Assembly: GCA_937862805.1 (NCBI GenBank)
Contig: CALMDO010000168.1
Coordinates: 1-41,626, forward strand
Origin: an uncultured Bacteroidota bacterium
Lineage (GTDB): Bacteria > Bacteroidota > Bacteroidia > Bacteroidales > FEN-979
Direction: 5' to 3'
Length of the DNA: 41,626 bases
The notes beneath the pieces were generated by a model. That model was not told the DNA's origin and made no database searches. It was given only the letters and a program-made list of their open reading frames with translations. Positions 25,114 through 32,061 of this stretch are shown piece after piece (the stretch's first letter is position 1; each line of letters starts with the position of its first letter). The position numbers were made by a program, and so were the translations under genes.

Positions 25114-26400
25114 TTATTCTTTGATCTGGTATGGGAGAAAAATCCTGAACTTTGTTCCGTTGTTGACTTCGCTTTCGAGCGTGATCTTGCCGTGATGCTC
25201 TTCCACGATTGCTTTGACATAATTTAAGCCCAGGCCGAATCCCCTTACATCATGAATGTTCCCCGTCGGAACCCGGTAAAGTTTATCGAAGATCTTCTTT
25301 TGTTCGTTTTTGCTTATCCCGATTCCATTGTCTTCGATTTGGATCACGATACCGTTGTGTACATTGTCGGTTGTTACCCGGATGAGTGGTTTTTTGGGAG
25401 AGTATTTGTTGGCATTGTCCAGCAAATTGTAAAAGAGATTGGTCACGTGTACCTTATCTCCCTCAATCAGCGGCCGTGAAGCACCAAAATTGCTGATGAT
25501 CTCCCCATCTTTGATCTCGACCTGGATCTTCAGGTTTTTGATCACATCCGTGATAATATGATGAATATCGATCTTCTCTTTTTTCATCTTCAATTGACCC
25601 TTTTCAATGACCGCAGCCTGCAAGATTTTTTCCGCCATTACCGAAAGGCGCTGGTTCTCTTCCCGGATCATCGAAAGGTAGTTGTCAAGCAACTCTTCAG
25701 AGCCCCTTAGCTCTTTATCACTGAGCGCTTCACAGGCAAGGGAAATGGTAGATACCGGTGTCTTGAATTCATGGGTCATGTTGTTGATGAAATCATTTTT
25801 CATTTCCGACAGCCTTTTTTGCCTGAAGATTGTTGCAATAGTATAAGTGAAGGAGTAAACAATTACGATGATGAGAATGATGGAGATGAGGAGCATTCCC
25901 CAGAGTTCAGTCAGCAGAAATTGCTTTTCCTGGGGAAAGTAAATACAGAGATATTCCGGGCTGGAGTAGATGTCATTCTGGAATATGGGAAAAGCATATC
26001 CCTTCTGTATCAGCTCTTTCTGATAGTTTTCCGATTTTTTGATCAGGAATTGATTTCCTTCGGGTTTGTAAATTCCGAATTCATATCGTGTGTCAACACC
26101 CCGGCTGTTCAATACCAGGAAAAGGATAGAATCGAGCGCCTCTTTCGTCAGAAAAGCTTCATAAGGAAGATGGCGGTTAAAATTAAGCATGCTCTCGTAT
26201 TGGTTGGTCAGGAGGGCTTTGGTTTTCTCGAGTCTTTCCACCTTTTGTACCACCTTAACCATCGCCTCGGTGACACTTCTCCTGAAATTGGCTTCTTTCA
26301 CCGCTGAGGCGTTCTGTATCCAATAGATTTGTATCCCCATTAATCCGATCAAGGCCAGGGTCATGGATATGATGGTAAAAATGATGATCTTCCGGTTCAT
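25114..26400 (-). CDS. Membrane sensor histidine kinase, RprX-like (428 aa)
   Basis: Two TM helices (IIIFTIISMTLALIGLMGIQ and LLISIILIIVIVYSFTYTIA) flank a periplasmic sensor of about 140 residues. The kinase core follows: H-box FINNMTHEFKTPVSTIS (phosphorylated His), N-box LFYNLLDNANKYS, G1 VIQIEDNGIGIS, F-box IFDKLYRVP and G2 GFGLGLNYVKAI. All catalytic motifs are intact. It should phosphorylate the OmpR-type regulator encoded next. The signal it senses is unknown. Transcription may start from the -7 box at 26406-26413, giving an almost leaderless mRNA. Confidence 0.92.
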   Translation of the reverse strand: MNRKIIIFTIISMTLALIGLMGIQIYWIQNASAVKEANFRRSVTEAMVKVVQKVERLEKTKALLTNQYESMLNFNRHLPYEAFLTKEALDSILFLVLNSRGVDTRYEFGIYKPEGNQFLIKKSENYQKELIQKGYAFPIFQNDIYSSPEYLCIYFPQEKQFLLTELWGMLLISIILIIVIVYSFTYTIATIFRQKRLSEMKNDFINNMTHEFKTPVSTISLACEALSDKELRGSEELLDNYLSMIREENQRLSVMAEKILQAAVIEKGQLKMKKEKIDIHHIITDVIKNLKIQVEIKDGEIISNFGASRPLIEGDKVHVTNLFYNLLDNANKYSPKKPLIRVTTDNVHNGIVIQIEDNGIGISKNEQKKIFDKLYRVPTGNIHDVRGFGLGLNYVKAIVEEHHGKITLESEVNNGTKFRIFLPYQIKE

Positions 26401-26405
26401 GGTAC

Positions 26406-26413
26406 CAAAGGTA
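26406..26413 (-). promoter_or_regulatory. Candidate -7 promoter element for the histidine kinase
   Basis: The minus strand reads TACCTTTG, an exact TAnnTTTG, ending only 5 bases before the ATG at 26400. If used, the mRNA would start at or next to the start codon. No -33 box is seen, so this could be coincidence. Confidence 0.35.
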
Positions 26414-26472
26414 TCGAAAAAATCACGTTCATGCCTTTAACACTTTTTAACGTATATTAATATTCCTTAACA

Positions 26473-26501
26473 TTTGATGGTACAGAATTGCATTAATTTT
26501 G
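26473..26501 (+). promoter_or_regulatory. Strong promoter driving a candidate small RNA
   Basis: TTTG at 26473-26476, a spacing of 17 bases and TAATTTTG at 26494-26501 match the Bacteroidota -33/-7 pair exactly. This is one of the best promoters in the window, yet no open reading frame begins before the terminator at 26576. Confidence 0.65.
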
Positions 26502-26507
26502 TAACCA

Positions 26508-26609
26508 TTAAACGGAGCAGCTATACTGCATTGTCAGAAAAATTTTTTTTGGGATAACTTATGTCTTTTGATTTTAAAGTGTGTCGGGTCAGCGACACAC
26601 TTTTTTTTT
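26508..26609 (+). ncRNA. Candidate small RNA (~100 nt) between the histidine kinase and pgi
   Basis: A consensus promoter (26473-26501) and a strong intrinsic terminator (26576-26609) bracket about 100 bases with no credible ORF. The body has an A/U-rich centre with a run of eight T at 26543-26550. The following gene pgi has its own promoter-like boxes after the terminator, so the RNA would be a separate unit and not simply a leader. A 5' leader attenuator of pgi is the alternative. I did not recognise an Rfam family. The 5' end is inferred from the -7 box. Confidence 0.45.
26576..26609 (+). terminator. Rho-independent terminator
   Basis: A perfect 11-bp stem, AAAGTGTGTCG (26576-26586) with CGACACACTTT (26593-26603), has a 6-base loop and a T run to 26609. 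It ends the candidate small RNA upstream of pgi. Confidence 0.85.
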
Positions 26610-26637
26610 GCTTATATTGATTCTTATTTTATCTTCG
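26607..26637 (+). promoter_or_regulatory. Candidate pgi promoter
   Basis: TTTG at 26607-26610 and TATCTTCG at 26630-26637 (one mismatch to TAnnTTTG) are 19 bases apart, and the ATG follows at 26656. The -33 box overlaps the end of the upstream terminator's T run. Confidence 0.45.
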
Positions 26638-26655
26638 TTTCATAAATCATAAATC

Positions 26656-27966
26656 ATGACCCGGCTCAAATTAGATATCAGTAAAGTAGCTCCTTTCCTG
26701 GGCGAAAAGTGCCTGCCCAGGTTTAGGAATGAACTCTTAGAATGTCATCAGGAACTGGTTGGGGCAAAAGGTAAAGGCCGCGATTTTTTAGGCTGGATCG
26801 ATTTGCCGGTTAACCAATCCTCCGGATTGATCAACAGAATTCAGGAAGACGCCAACTGGATAAGGGCTGTGGCAGAAGTGTTTGTGGTCATTGGTATCGG
26901 CGGATCATACCTGGGACCCAGGGCTGTGATCGAAGCGTTGGAAAACCCTTTCCGGGAATTGACCGGAAAAAAGGGCGGCCCGCAGGTGATCTTTGCAGGA
27001 GAAAACCTCAGTGAAGATTATCATGCCCGGTTACTGGAGGTTCTGGATCATAAAAGCTATGCTGTCGCCGTGATTTCCAAGTCGGGGACAACCACGGAGC
27101 CCGCTGTGGCTTTCCGTTTGATCAAACAACATCTCGAAAACAAGTATGGCAGGGTGGAGGCCGGTAAGAGGATTTTTGCCATCACCGATGGCAGTAAAGG
27201 GGCGCTGAAAGGAATGGCTGATAAGGAAAACTATGTCTCTTACGTGATTCCCGACAATGTAGGGGGGCGTTTCTCGGTACTGACTCCCGTAGGGTTGCTT
27301 CCTGTCGCGGTAGCCGGTTTCGATATCCGGAAGCTTCTCGCGGGAGCTGCACAGATGCGGGAGTTGGCCTTGTCGTCGGGTGATTGCGAAATGAATCCCT
27401 GTGTCCTTTACGCAGCAGTCAGAAATATCTTGTACCGCAATGGGAAATGCATAGAGATACTGGTCTCGTATGAGCCCGGGTTGCACTATTTTACCGAATG
27501 GTGGAAACAGCTTTTCGGCGAAAGTGAAGGAAAAGAAGGAAAGGGTATCTTCCCTGCCGGGGTTAATTTCACCAGCGATCTTCACTCGATGGGACAGTAC
27601 ATTCAGGAGGGCATGCGGACTCTTTTTGAAACCGTGATCTCGGTGCAAAATCCTTCCCTGACTGTCACCATTCCCGAAGATCCTGCAGATGCGGACGGTT
27701 TGAATTTCATGGCCGGGAAAAGATTATCGGAAGTCAACAGGATGGCGGAAATCGGTACCGCTATGGCTCATGTCGACGGAGGTGTACCCAACATCCGGAT
27801 CGAAGTGCCGGCAGTGGAAGAAGCAACCCTCGGTGAATTGATCTACTTCTTTGAATTTTCCTGTGCCCTGAGCGGTTATGCTCTGGGCGTCAATCCATTC
27901 GATCAGCCCGGCGTGGAAGCCTACAAGAAAAACATGTTTTCCCTGTTGGGAAAACCCGGTTATTGA
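26656..27966 (+). CDS. pgi: Glucose-6-phosphate isomerase (436 aa)
   Basis: This is the short bacterial type of phosphoglucose isomerase. The phosphate-binding parts are IGIGGSYLGPRAVIEAL and VISKSGTTTEPAVAFRLIKQ. Further family blocks are TDGSKGALKGMADKE, NVGGRFSVLTPVGLLPVAVA and the catalytic-Glu region FSSD-like segment NFTSDLHSMGQYIQEGMRT. It interconverts glucose-6-phosphate and fructose-6-phosphate in glycolysis and gluconeogenesis and is cytosolic. Length near 440 fits this group rather than the ~550-residue proteobacterial form. It is transcribed alone on the plus strand. Confidence 0.95.
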   Translation: MTRLKLDISKVAPFLGEKCLPRFRNELLECHQELVGAKGKGRDFLGWIDLPVNQSSGLINRIQEDANWIRAVAEVFVVIGIGGSYLGPRAVIEALENPFRELTGKKGGPQVIFAGENLSEDYHARLLEVLDHKSYAVAVISKSGTTTEPAVAFRLIKQHLENKYGRVEAGKRIFAITDGSKGALKGMADKENYVSYVIPDNVGGRFSVLTPVGLLPVAVAGFDIRKLLAGAAQMRELALSSGDCEMNPCVLYAAVRNILYRNGKCIEILVSYEPGLHYFTEWWKQLFGESEGKEGKGIFPAGVNFTSDLHSMGQYIQEGMRTLFETVISVQNPSLTVTIPEDPADADGLNFMAGKRLSEVNRMAEIGTAMAHVDGGVPNIRIEVPAVEEATLGELIYFFEFSCALSGYALGVNPFDQPGVEAYKKNMFSLLGKPGY

Positions 27967-28002
27967 CAACTTGGGATTCTTACTGATCGCTACCCGTCCT
28001 GG

Positions 28003-28569
28003 TTATCGCGATAACCATTTCTCCACTACTTCCGGGTAATACCGATATTCCAGCTGATGTATTTTTTCGGCCAAAGTTTCCGGGGTTTCTCCGGAAACAA
28101 CCGGGCAACGGGCCTGAAAGATGACCTGCCCCTCGTCGTATGCGGCGTTCACATGATGAATGGTGATGCCGGATTCCTGGTCACCGGCTTCAATCACCGA
28201 CCGGTGAACTTTCATCCCATACATCCCTTTCCCCCCATGACGTGGCAGTAAAGCAGGATGAATGTTGATGATCCGCCCCTGGTAGGGACTCAGGATGTTG
28301 GAGGGAATCAACCAAAGAAAGCCGGCCAGGACAATGTGTGTTATGTTTTGGATTGAAAGAAGGTCGGGGACATAGTTGGTATGGTAAAATTCTTCCCGAG
28401 AAAAGACGACGGTCGGGAGGTTCAGTTTTTTGCACCTTTCCAATACGTAAGCCTCCTTGTTGTTCGAAAAAACAAGATCAATACTGACAGAGGGGTGGAA
28501 TTCAAAATATTCAGCCATCCGCTGAACATTGGTACCGTTACCGGAAGCGAAAAGCGCAAGTCGATGCAT
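28003..28569 (-). CDS. purN: Phosphoribosylglycinamide formyltransferase (188 aa)
   Basis: The substrate loop ALFASGNGTNVQRM opens the protein, and the catalytic triad is visible as Asn102 and His104 in RIINIHPALLPRHGG and Asp145 in AAYDEGQVIF. The GGKGMYGMKVHRSVI segment is also characteristic. PurN transfers a formyl group from 10-formyl-THF to GAR in purine synthesis. It is a single minus-strand gene. The ATG at 28569 gives the exact usual N-terminus. A -7 box lies at 28589-28596 within a 9-bp inverted repeat. Confidence 0.95.
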   Translation of the reverse strand: MHRLALFASGNGTNVQRMAEYFEFHPSVSIDLVFSNNKEAYVLERCKKLNLPTVVFSREEFYHTNYVPDLLSIQNITHIVLAGFLWLIPSNILSPYQGRIINIHPALLPRHGGKGMYGMKVHRSVIEAGDQESGITIHHVNAAYDEGQVIFQARCPVVSGETPETLAEKIHQLEYRYYPEVVEKWLSR

Positions 28570-28573
28570 GAAC

Positions 28574-28618
28574 CAGACACCTAAAATACAAAAGTAACAT
28601 AATTTCAGAAGGTGTCTG
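28574..28618. repeat. Inverted repeat around the purN promoter
   Basis: CAGACACCT (28574-28582) and AGGTGTCTG (28610-28618) are perfect reverse complements separated by 27 bases. They bracket the purN -7 element, which suggests an operator or a hairpin in the 5' region. Confidence 0.55.
28589..28596 (-). promoter_or_regulatory. -7 promoter element for purN
   Basis: The minus strand reads TACTTTTG, an exact TAnnTTTG, 20 bases before the ATG at 28569. No -33 box is seen. Confidence 0.5.
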
Positions 28619-28757
28619 AAAAACGTTCAATGGAGATTGGTCCTGACATGGGCGAGGTTGAGGGTTTTCTGATGCATTCCGGAGGTACCGTAACAAATTT
28701 TCTGAGTAAATGATCCATCGGAAATAACTTCCCGAACTGTTAAAAAATCTTAAATTA

Positions 28758-28788
28758 TTTGAGTGTAATGAGATTATTCTTTTCTTTG
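28758..28788 (+). promoter_or_regulatory. Candidate promoter of the acpP-fabF-rnc operon
   Basis: TTTG at 28758-28761 and TTTCTTTG at 28781-28788 (one mismatch to TAnnTTTG) are 19 bases apart. The ATG of acpP follows 29 bases later after an A-rich leader. Confidence 0.45.
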
Positions 28789-28817
28789 CAGTCCGTTTAA
28801 CCAAAAAAGAAATTAAC

Positions 28818-29054
28818 ATGTCTGACATTGCAACAAAAGTCAAAGCTATCATTGTTGATAAGCTTGGTGTTGACGAAAGTGAAGTTACTCCTGAAGCCAG
28901 CTTTACCAATGACCTGGGAGCGGACTCTCTTGATACAGTAGAGCTGATCATGGAATTCGAGAAGGAATTTGATATTGCTATTCCGGATGATCAGGCTGAA
29001 AAGATCAGCACTGTCGGAGAAGCCATTGCATACATTGAAAACAACAGCAAATAG
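28818..29054 (+). CDS. acpP: Acyl carrier protein (78 aa)
   Basis: This is a small acidic four-helix protein with the phosphopantetheine attachment site in [20 protein letters not shown] (Ser37). The ending [20 protein letters not shown] is typical of bacterial fatty-acid ACP. It carries growing acyl chains between the FAS II enzymes. It is the first gene of the acpP-fabF-rnc group. A short hairpin (29116-29136) separates it from fabF and may set different levels for the two, since ACP is usually much more abundant. Confidence 0.97.
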   Translation: MSDIATKVKAIIVDKLGVDESEVTPEASFTNDLGADSLDTVELIMEFEKEFDIAIPDDQAEKISTVGEAIAYIENNSK

Positions 29055-29115
29055 GGATTGATAAAAGAGGAAAGCCTATTTAAAATGTTACTCCCCTGCT
29101 ATTGTTAATGAATTA

Positions 29116-29136
29116 AACCCCGCACCTTGCGGGGTT
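29116..29136 (+). promoter_or_regulatory. Hairpin between acpP and fabF
   Basis: AACCCCGC (29116-29123) pairs with GCGGGGTT (29129-29136) over a 5-base loop. There is no T run after it, so it looks like a partial attenuator or an RNA-stabilising 3' end for acpP mRNA rather than a full terminator. Confidence 0.55.
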
Positions 29137-29171
29137 CTCCGTTAGTCATTGAACCCATTAATGATATACCC

Positions 29172-30422
29172 GTGGAATTAAGACGAGTTGTGGTAACTGG
29201 TCTTGGTGCGCTGACACCAATAGGGAATTCTGTTGAAGAATACTGGAACAACCTGATTAACGGTGTTAGTGGTGCAGGTCCGATTACCCGTTTTGATGCT
29301 TCCAGGTTTAAAACGCAGTTTGCCTGTGAGGTTAAAAACTTCAATCCGGAGAATTATTTTGATCGCAAAGAGGTCCGCAAATACGACCGTTGTTCCCATT
29401 TAGGGATCGTTTGTGCTACTGAAGCTGTGAACGACGCGGGATTTGCCATGGATCTCATCGACCGAGACCGTGTCGGAGTGATCTGGGCCAGCGGGATCGG
29501 AGGGTTAGAGACCTTCATTACTGAAGTGTTGGCTTTTGGAGCTGGTGATGGAACACCCCGTTTCAACCCGTTTTTTATTCCCAAGATGATTTCTGATATC
29601 ACGGCAGGTCATATCTCTATAAAATTTGGCTTCCGGGGACCTAACTTTGCAACGGTTTCAGCTTGTGCCTCTTCGGCCAACGCGCTGGTTGATGCTTTTA
29701 ATTACATTCGGCTCGGGAAAGCCGATATTTTCGTGGCCGGCGGCTCTGAAGCAGCCATCACCCAGGCCGGAGTCGGCGGATTCAACGCGATGCATGCACT
29801 CTCTACCCGCAACGATAATCCGAATACCGCTTCACGCCCCTTCGACAAAGACCGCGACGGGTTCGTCATCGGCGAGGGAGCAGGCGCCCTGATTCTGGAA
29901 GAACTGGAACACGCTAAAGCAAGAGGAGCCAAAATCTATGCTGAACTGGTGGGTGGAGGTTTGTCGGCCGATGCTTACCACATGACTGCACCCCACCCTG
30001 AAGGCCTCGGAGCTATCCTCTCCATGAAAACAGCACTCGCAGATGCCGGCCTTCCCATCGAAGCAATCAATCATATCAATACCCACGGTACCTCCACACC
30101 CGCCGGCGATATCGCTGAAATCAATGCCATCGTAGGCCTCTTTGGCAACCATGCCTCCCGGATGCTCATCAACTCTACCAAATCAATGACCGGGCACCTG
30201 CTGGGTGCAGCCGGCGCCATCGAATCCATAGCAGCCCTGCTGGCTGTCAAAAATGACCTGGTACCCCCTACCATCAACCACTTTACCGACGACCCGGATA
30301 TTGTACCCCTCAACCTCACCTTCAATAAGCCACAACAACATGAGGTGCAATACGCCTTAAGCAATACTTTTGGTTTCGGAGGGCACAACGCTACTGTCAT
30401 CTTTGCTAAATATAAAGCATAA
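29172..30422 (+). CDS. fabF: Beta-ketoacyl-ACP synthase II (416 aa)
   Basis: This thiolase-fold condensing enzyme elongates fatty acids with malonyl-ACP. The start is GTG at 29172, giving the usual opening VELRRVVVTGLGALTPIGNS; the frame could extend to a TTG at 29127, but that codon lies in the hairpin. The catalytic Cys is in ATVSACASSAN. The two active-site His are in NTHGTSTPAGD and SMTGHLLGAAGAIES, and the end is NTFGFGGHNATVIF. It follows acpP and precedes rnc, an order common in this phylum. It is cytosolic. Confidence 0.95.
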   Translation: MELRRVVVTGLGALTPIGNSVEEYWNNLINGVSGAGPITRFDASRFKTQFACEVKNFNPENYFDRKEVRKYDRCSHLGIVCATEAVNDAGFAMDLIDRDRVGVIWASGIGGLETFITEVLAFGAGDGTPRFNPFFIPKMISDITAGHISIKFGFRGPNFATVSACASSANALVDAFNYIRLGKADIFVAGGSEAAITQAGVGGFNAMHALSTRNDNPNTASRPFDKDRDGFVIGEGAGALILEELEHAKARGAKIYAELVGGGLSADAYHMTAPHPEGLGAILSMKTALADAGLPIEAINHINTHGTSTPAGDIAEINAIVGLFGNHASRMLINSTKSMTGHLLGAAGAIESIAALLAVKNDLVPPTINHFTDDPDIVPLNLTFNKPQQHEVQYALSNTFGFGGHNATVIFAKYKA

Positions 30423-30426
30423 ATCA

Positions 30427-31182
30427 TTGAGGTTCAGGCCTTATCATTCGACATCCGCCGGTTCCTCCACCGATCGCCAGCTTAAAACCGCCATCAAAAG
30501 AATCCTTGGCTACAAACCAAGGAACATCAATCTTTACCATCTTGCCTTTCTCCATCGCTCAGCGACACAGGAAACCCTCAACGGATTGAAAGTGAACAAT
30601 GAACGTTTGGAATTCTTGGGCGACGCCATTCTCGACGCCGTTACGGCTGATTACCTCTTCCGTACCTTTCCCACAAAGGATGAGGGATTTTTGACCGAAA
30701 TGCGCTCAAAAATGGTCAGCCGCAATACCCTCAATAACCTTTCCCATAAAATGGGCATCGACCAACTGATCCAGTTGGAAGGCGCCACCACCAACGCTTA
30801 CCGCTCCTACCGCGGCGACGCCTTTGAGGCCCTCATTGGCGCCATATACCTCGACCGGGGATACGACTTTACCCGCCGCATCCTCCTCGAACGGATCATC
30901 CGCCATTATTTTAACATCGACGAACTGATCAACCAGGAGGTCAACTTTAAAAGCAAGATCATTGAATGGGTCCAACGTGAAAAAAAACAACTTCGTTTTT
31001 CCGTCATTGATGAAGCAGGGTCAGGGTATAAAAAACAATACATCGTCGAAGTCTCAATCGACGGGGAAGCCCTGGCACAGGGCCGGGATTATTCGATCAA
31101 AGGCGCAGAACAAAATGCTGCAGGAAAAGCCTGGCAAAAAATTAATCCGGAAACCATTGACCTTTCATCCAAGATTGGTTAA
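30427..31182 (+). CDS. rnc: Ribonuclease III (251 aa)
   Basis: The double-stranded RNA endonuclease has its catalytic signature NNERLEFLGDAILDAV and the second acidic site YRGDAFEALIGAIYLDRG. They are followed by a dsRNA-binding domain (FKSKIIEWVQREKK and SIKGAEQNAAGKAWQ). It processes rRNA precursors and other duplex RNAs. The start is uncertain: no ATG exists before the conserved ILGYKPRNINLYHLAFLH block. The TTG at 30427, five bases after the fabF stop, gives the N-terminal length seen in relatives. An alternative TTG at 30370 lies inside fabF. Confidence 0.93.
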   Translation: MRFRPYHSTSAGSSTDRQLKTAIKRILGYKPRNINLYHLAFLHRSATQETLNGLKVNNERLEFLGDAILDAVTADYLFRTFPTKDEGFLTEMRSKMVSRNTLNNLSHKMGIDQLIQLEGATTNAYRSYRGDAFEALIGAIYLDRGYDFTRRILLERIIRHYFNIDELINQEVNFKSKIIEWVQREKKQLRFSVIDEAGSGYKKQYIVEVSIDGEALAQGRDYSIKGAEQNAAGKAWQKINPETIDLSSKIG

Positions 31183-31213
31183 CTTTGTTTTTCAATAAAC
31201 AAAGCTAATCCCG

Positions 31214-31693
31214 ATGGCCTTGAAATTGACCACCGAAACCCGTTCTGAACCAACTTTTTACACCCTATTCGGGATTTCGTGCCATCTTAAAGATTACCGC
31301 ATCTCCTTCCTGTTGAACCGTACACTCGAGCTGGAATTCTCCAAAATAGAAGATTTCCAGGGATCATCCCTTTATTGCTCTGACCATGAAGATGGTTTCA
31401 ACCGGTTTTACCTGCTTGCCAACCGAAATGTTGAAAATATCCTGCTCCCGGAGCTGAAACAGACCGATTTTTTACTCCTGGTCGAAGGACCTTTCAAAAA
31501 AGCACAAAAAGAACCACTTTTACAGAAAATCAAATCCATTCCGAACATTCTTACTGCTTTTGAGATCCGTTTTGAAACAATTAAAAATTACGAGCACCTG
31601 CTCGCCGATCTTGAAATGCATACCACAAATATCAGGAAAGAAGAAAAAATCAAGTTTTCACCCACTAAAAAACAGGAGGATTCGCCATGTTAG
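31214..31693 (+). CDS. IPExxxVDY family protein (159 aa)
   Basis: This is a small cytosolic protein found almost only in Bacteroidota, usually next to rnc as here. The family-defining motif appears in variant form as LLPELKQTDFLLLVEG. The beginning FYTLFGISCHLKDYRISFLL is also typical. The function is unknown; the constant link with rnc or pyruvate kinase genes suggests a housekeeping role. The C-terminal 25 residues are charged (KEEKIKFSPTKKQ). The 3' end overlaps the phasin-like gene by seven bases. Confidence 0.85.
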   Translation: MALKLTTETRSEPTFYTLFGISCHLKDYRISFLLNRTLELEFSKIEDFQGSSLYCSDHEDGFNRFYLLANRNVENILLPELKQTDFLLLVEGPFKKAQKEPLLQKIKSIPNILTAFEIRFETIKNYEHLLADLEMHTTNIRKEEKIKFSPTKKQEDSPC

Positions 31694-32061
31694 AAGAACT
31701 GAAAAAATCCATTGACAAAGGTTTGGAATTCGCTGTCTCCACGCGCGACAAAATCACCCAGGCTGCAAAAGAAATGGCCAAAGAGAACAAACTCACAAAA
31801 GAAGAGGCCAAAAAACTCCTGGACCATCTGCTCGAAAAATCAGATGAGGCCCGGAAAAATCTTGAAACTGAAGTCCAAAAAGTGATCCAGGCCAGCCTTA
31901 AAAAAATGAAAGTACCGACCCAGGAAGAGATTAAAGCCCTCGAAGCCCGGATCAAGACCCTGGAAGGATCCCGGAAATCCGCTGTAAAAACTAAACCGGC
32001 TGCCAAAAAGGCGGCTAAACAGAAACCCCCTGTCGCCGGTAAACAAACACCCAAACCGTGA
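31687..32061 (+). CDS. Phasin/PhaF-like coiled-coil protein (124 aa)
   Basis: The N-terminal two thirds are one long amphipathic helix (LKKSIDKGLEFAVSTRDKIT, ENKLTKEEAKKLLDHLLEKS and EEIKALEARIKTLEG). The C-terminus is a Lys/Ala/Pro-rich tail (TKPAAKKAAKQKPP). This matches poly-hydroxyalkanoate granule-associated PhaI/PhaF-type proteins, whose tail can bind DNA. No polyhydroxyalkanoate synthase is in the window. It overlaps the UbiB gene by four bases (the GTG start lies in its stop region). That pairing suggests a lipid- or quinone-related role rather than storage granules. Confidence 0.7.
   Translation: MLEELKKSIDKGLEFAVSTRDKITQAAKEMAKENKLTKEEAKKLLDHLLEKSDEARKNLETEVQKVIQASLKKMKVPTQEEIKALEARIKTLEGSRKSAVKTKPAAKKAAKQKPPVAGKQTPKP

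Noticed and set aside
28538-28951. 137-residue minus-strand open frame across the purN-acpP gap
   Set aside because: It overlaps acpP antisense and the purN promoter; its composition is not protein-like.
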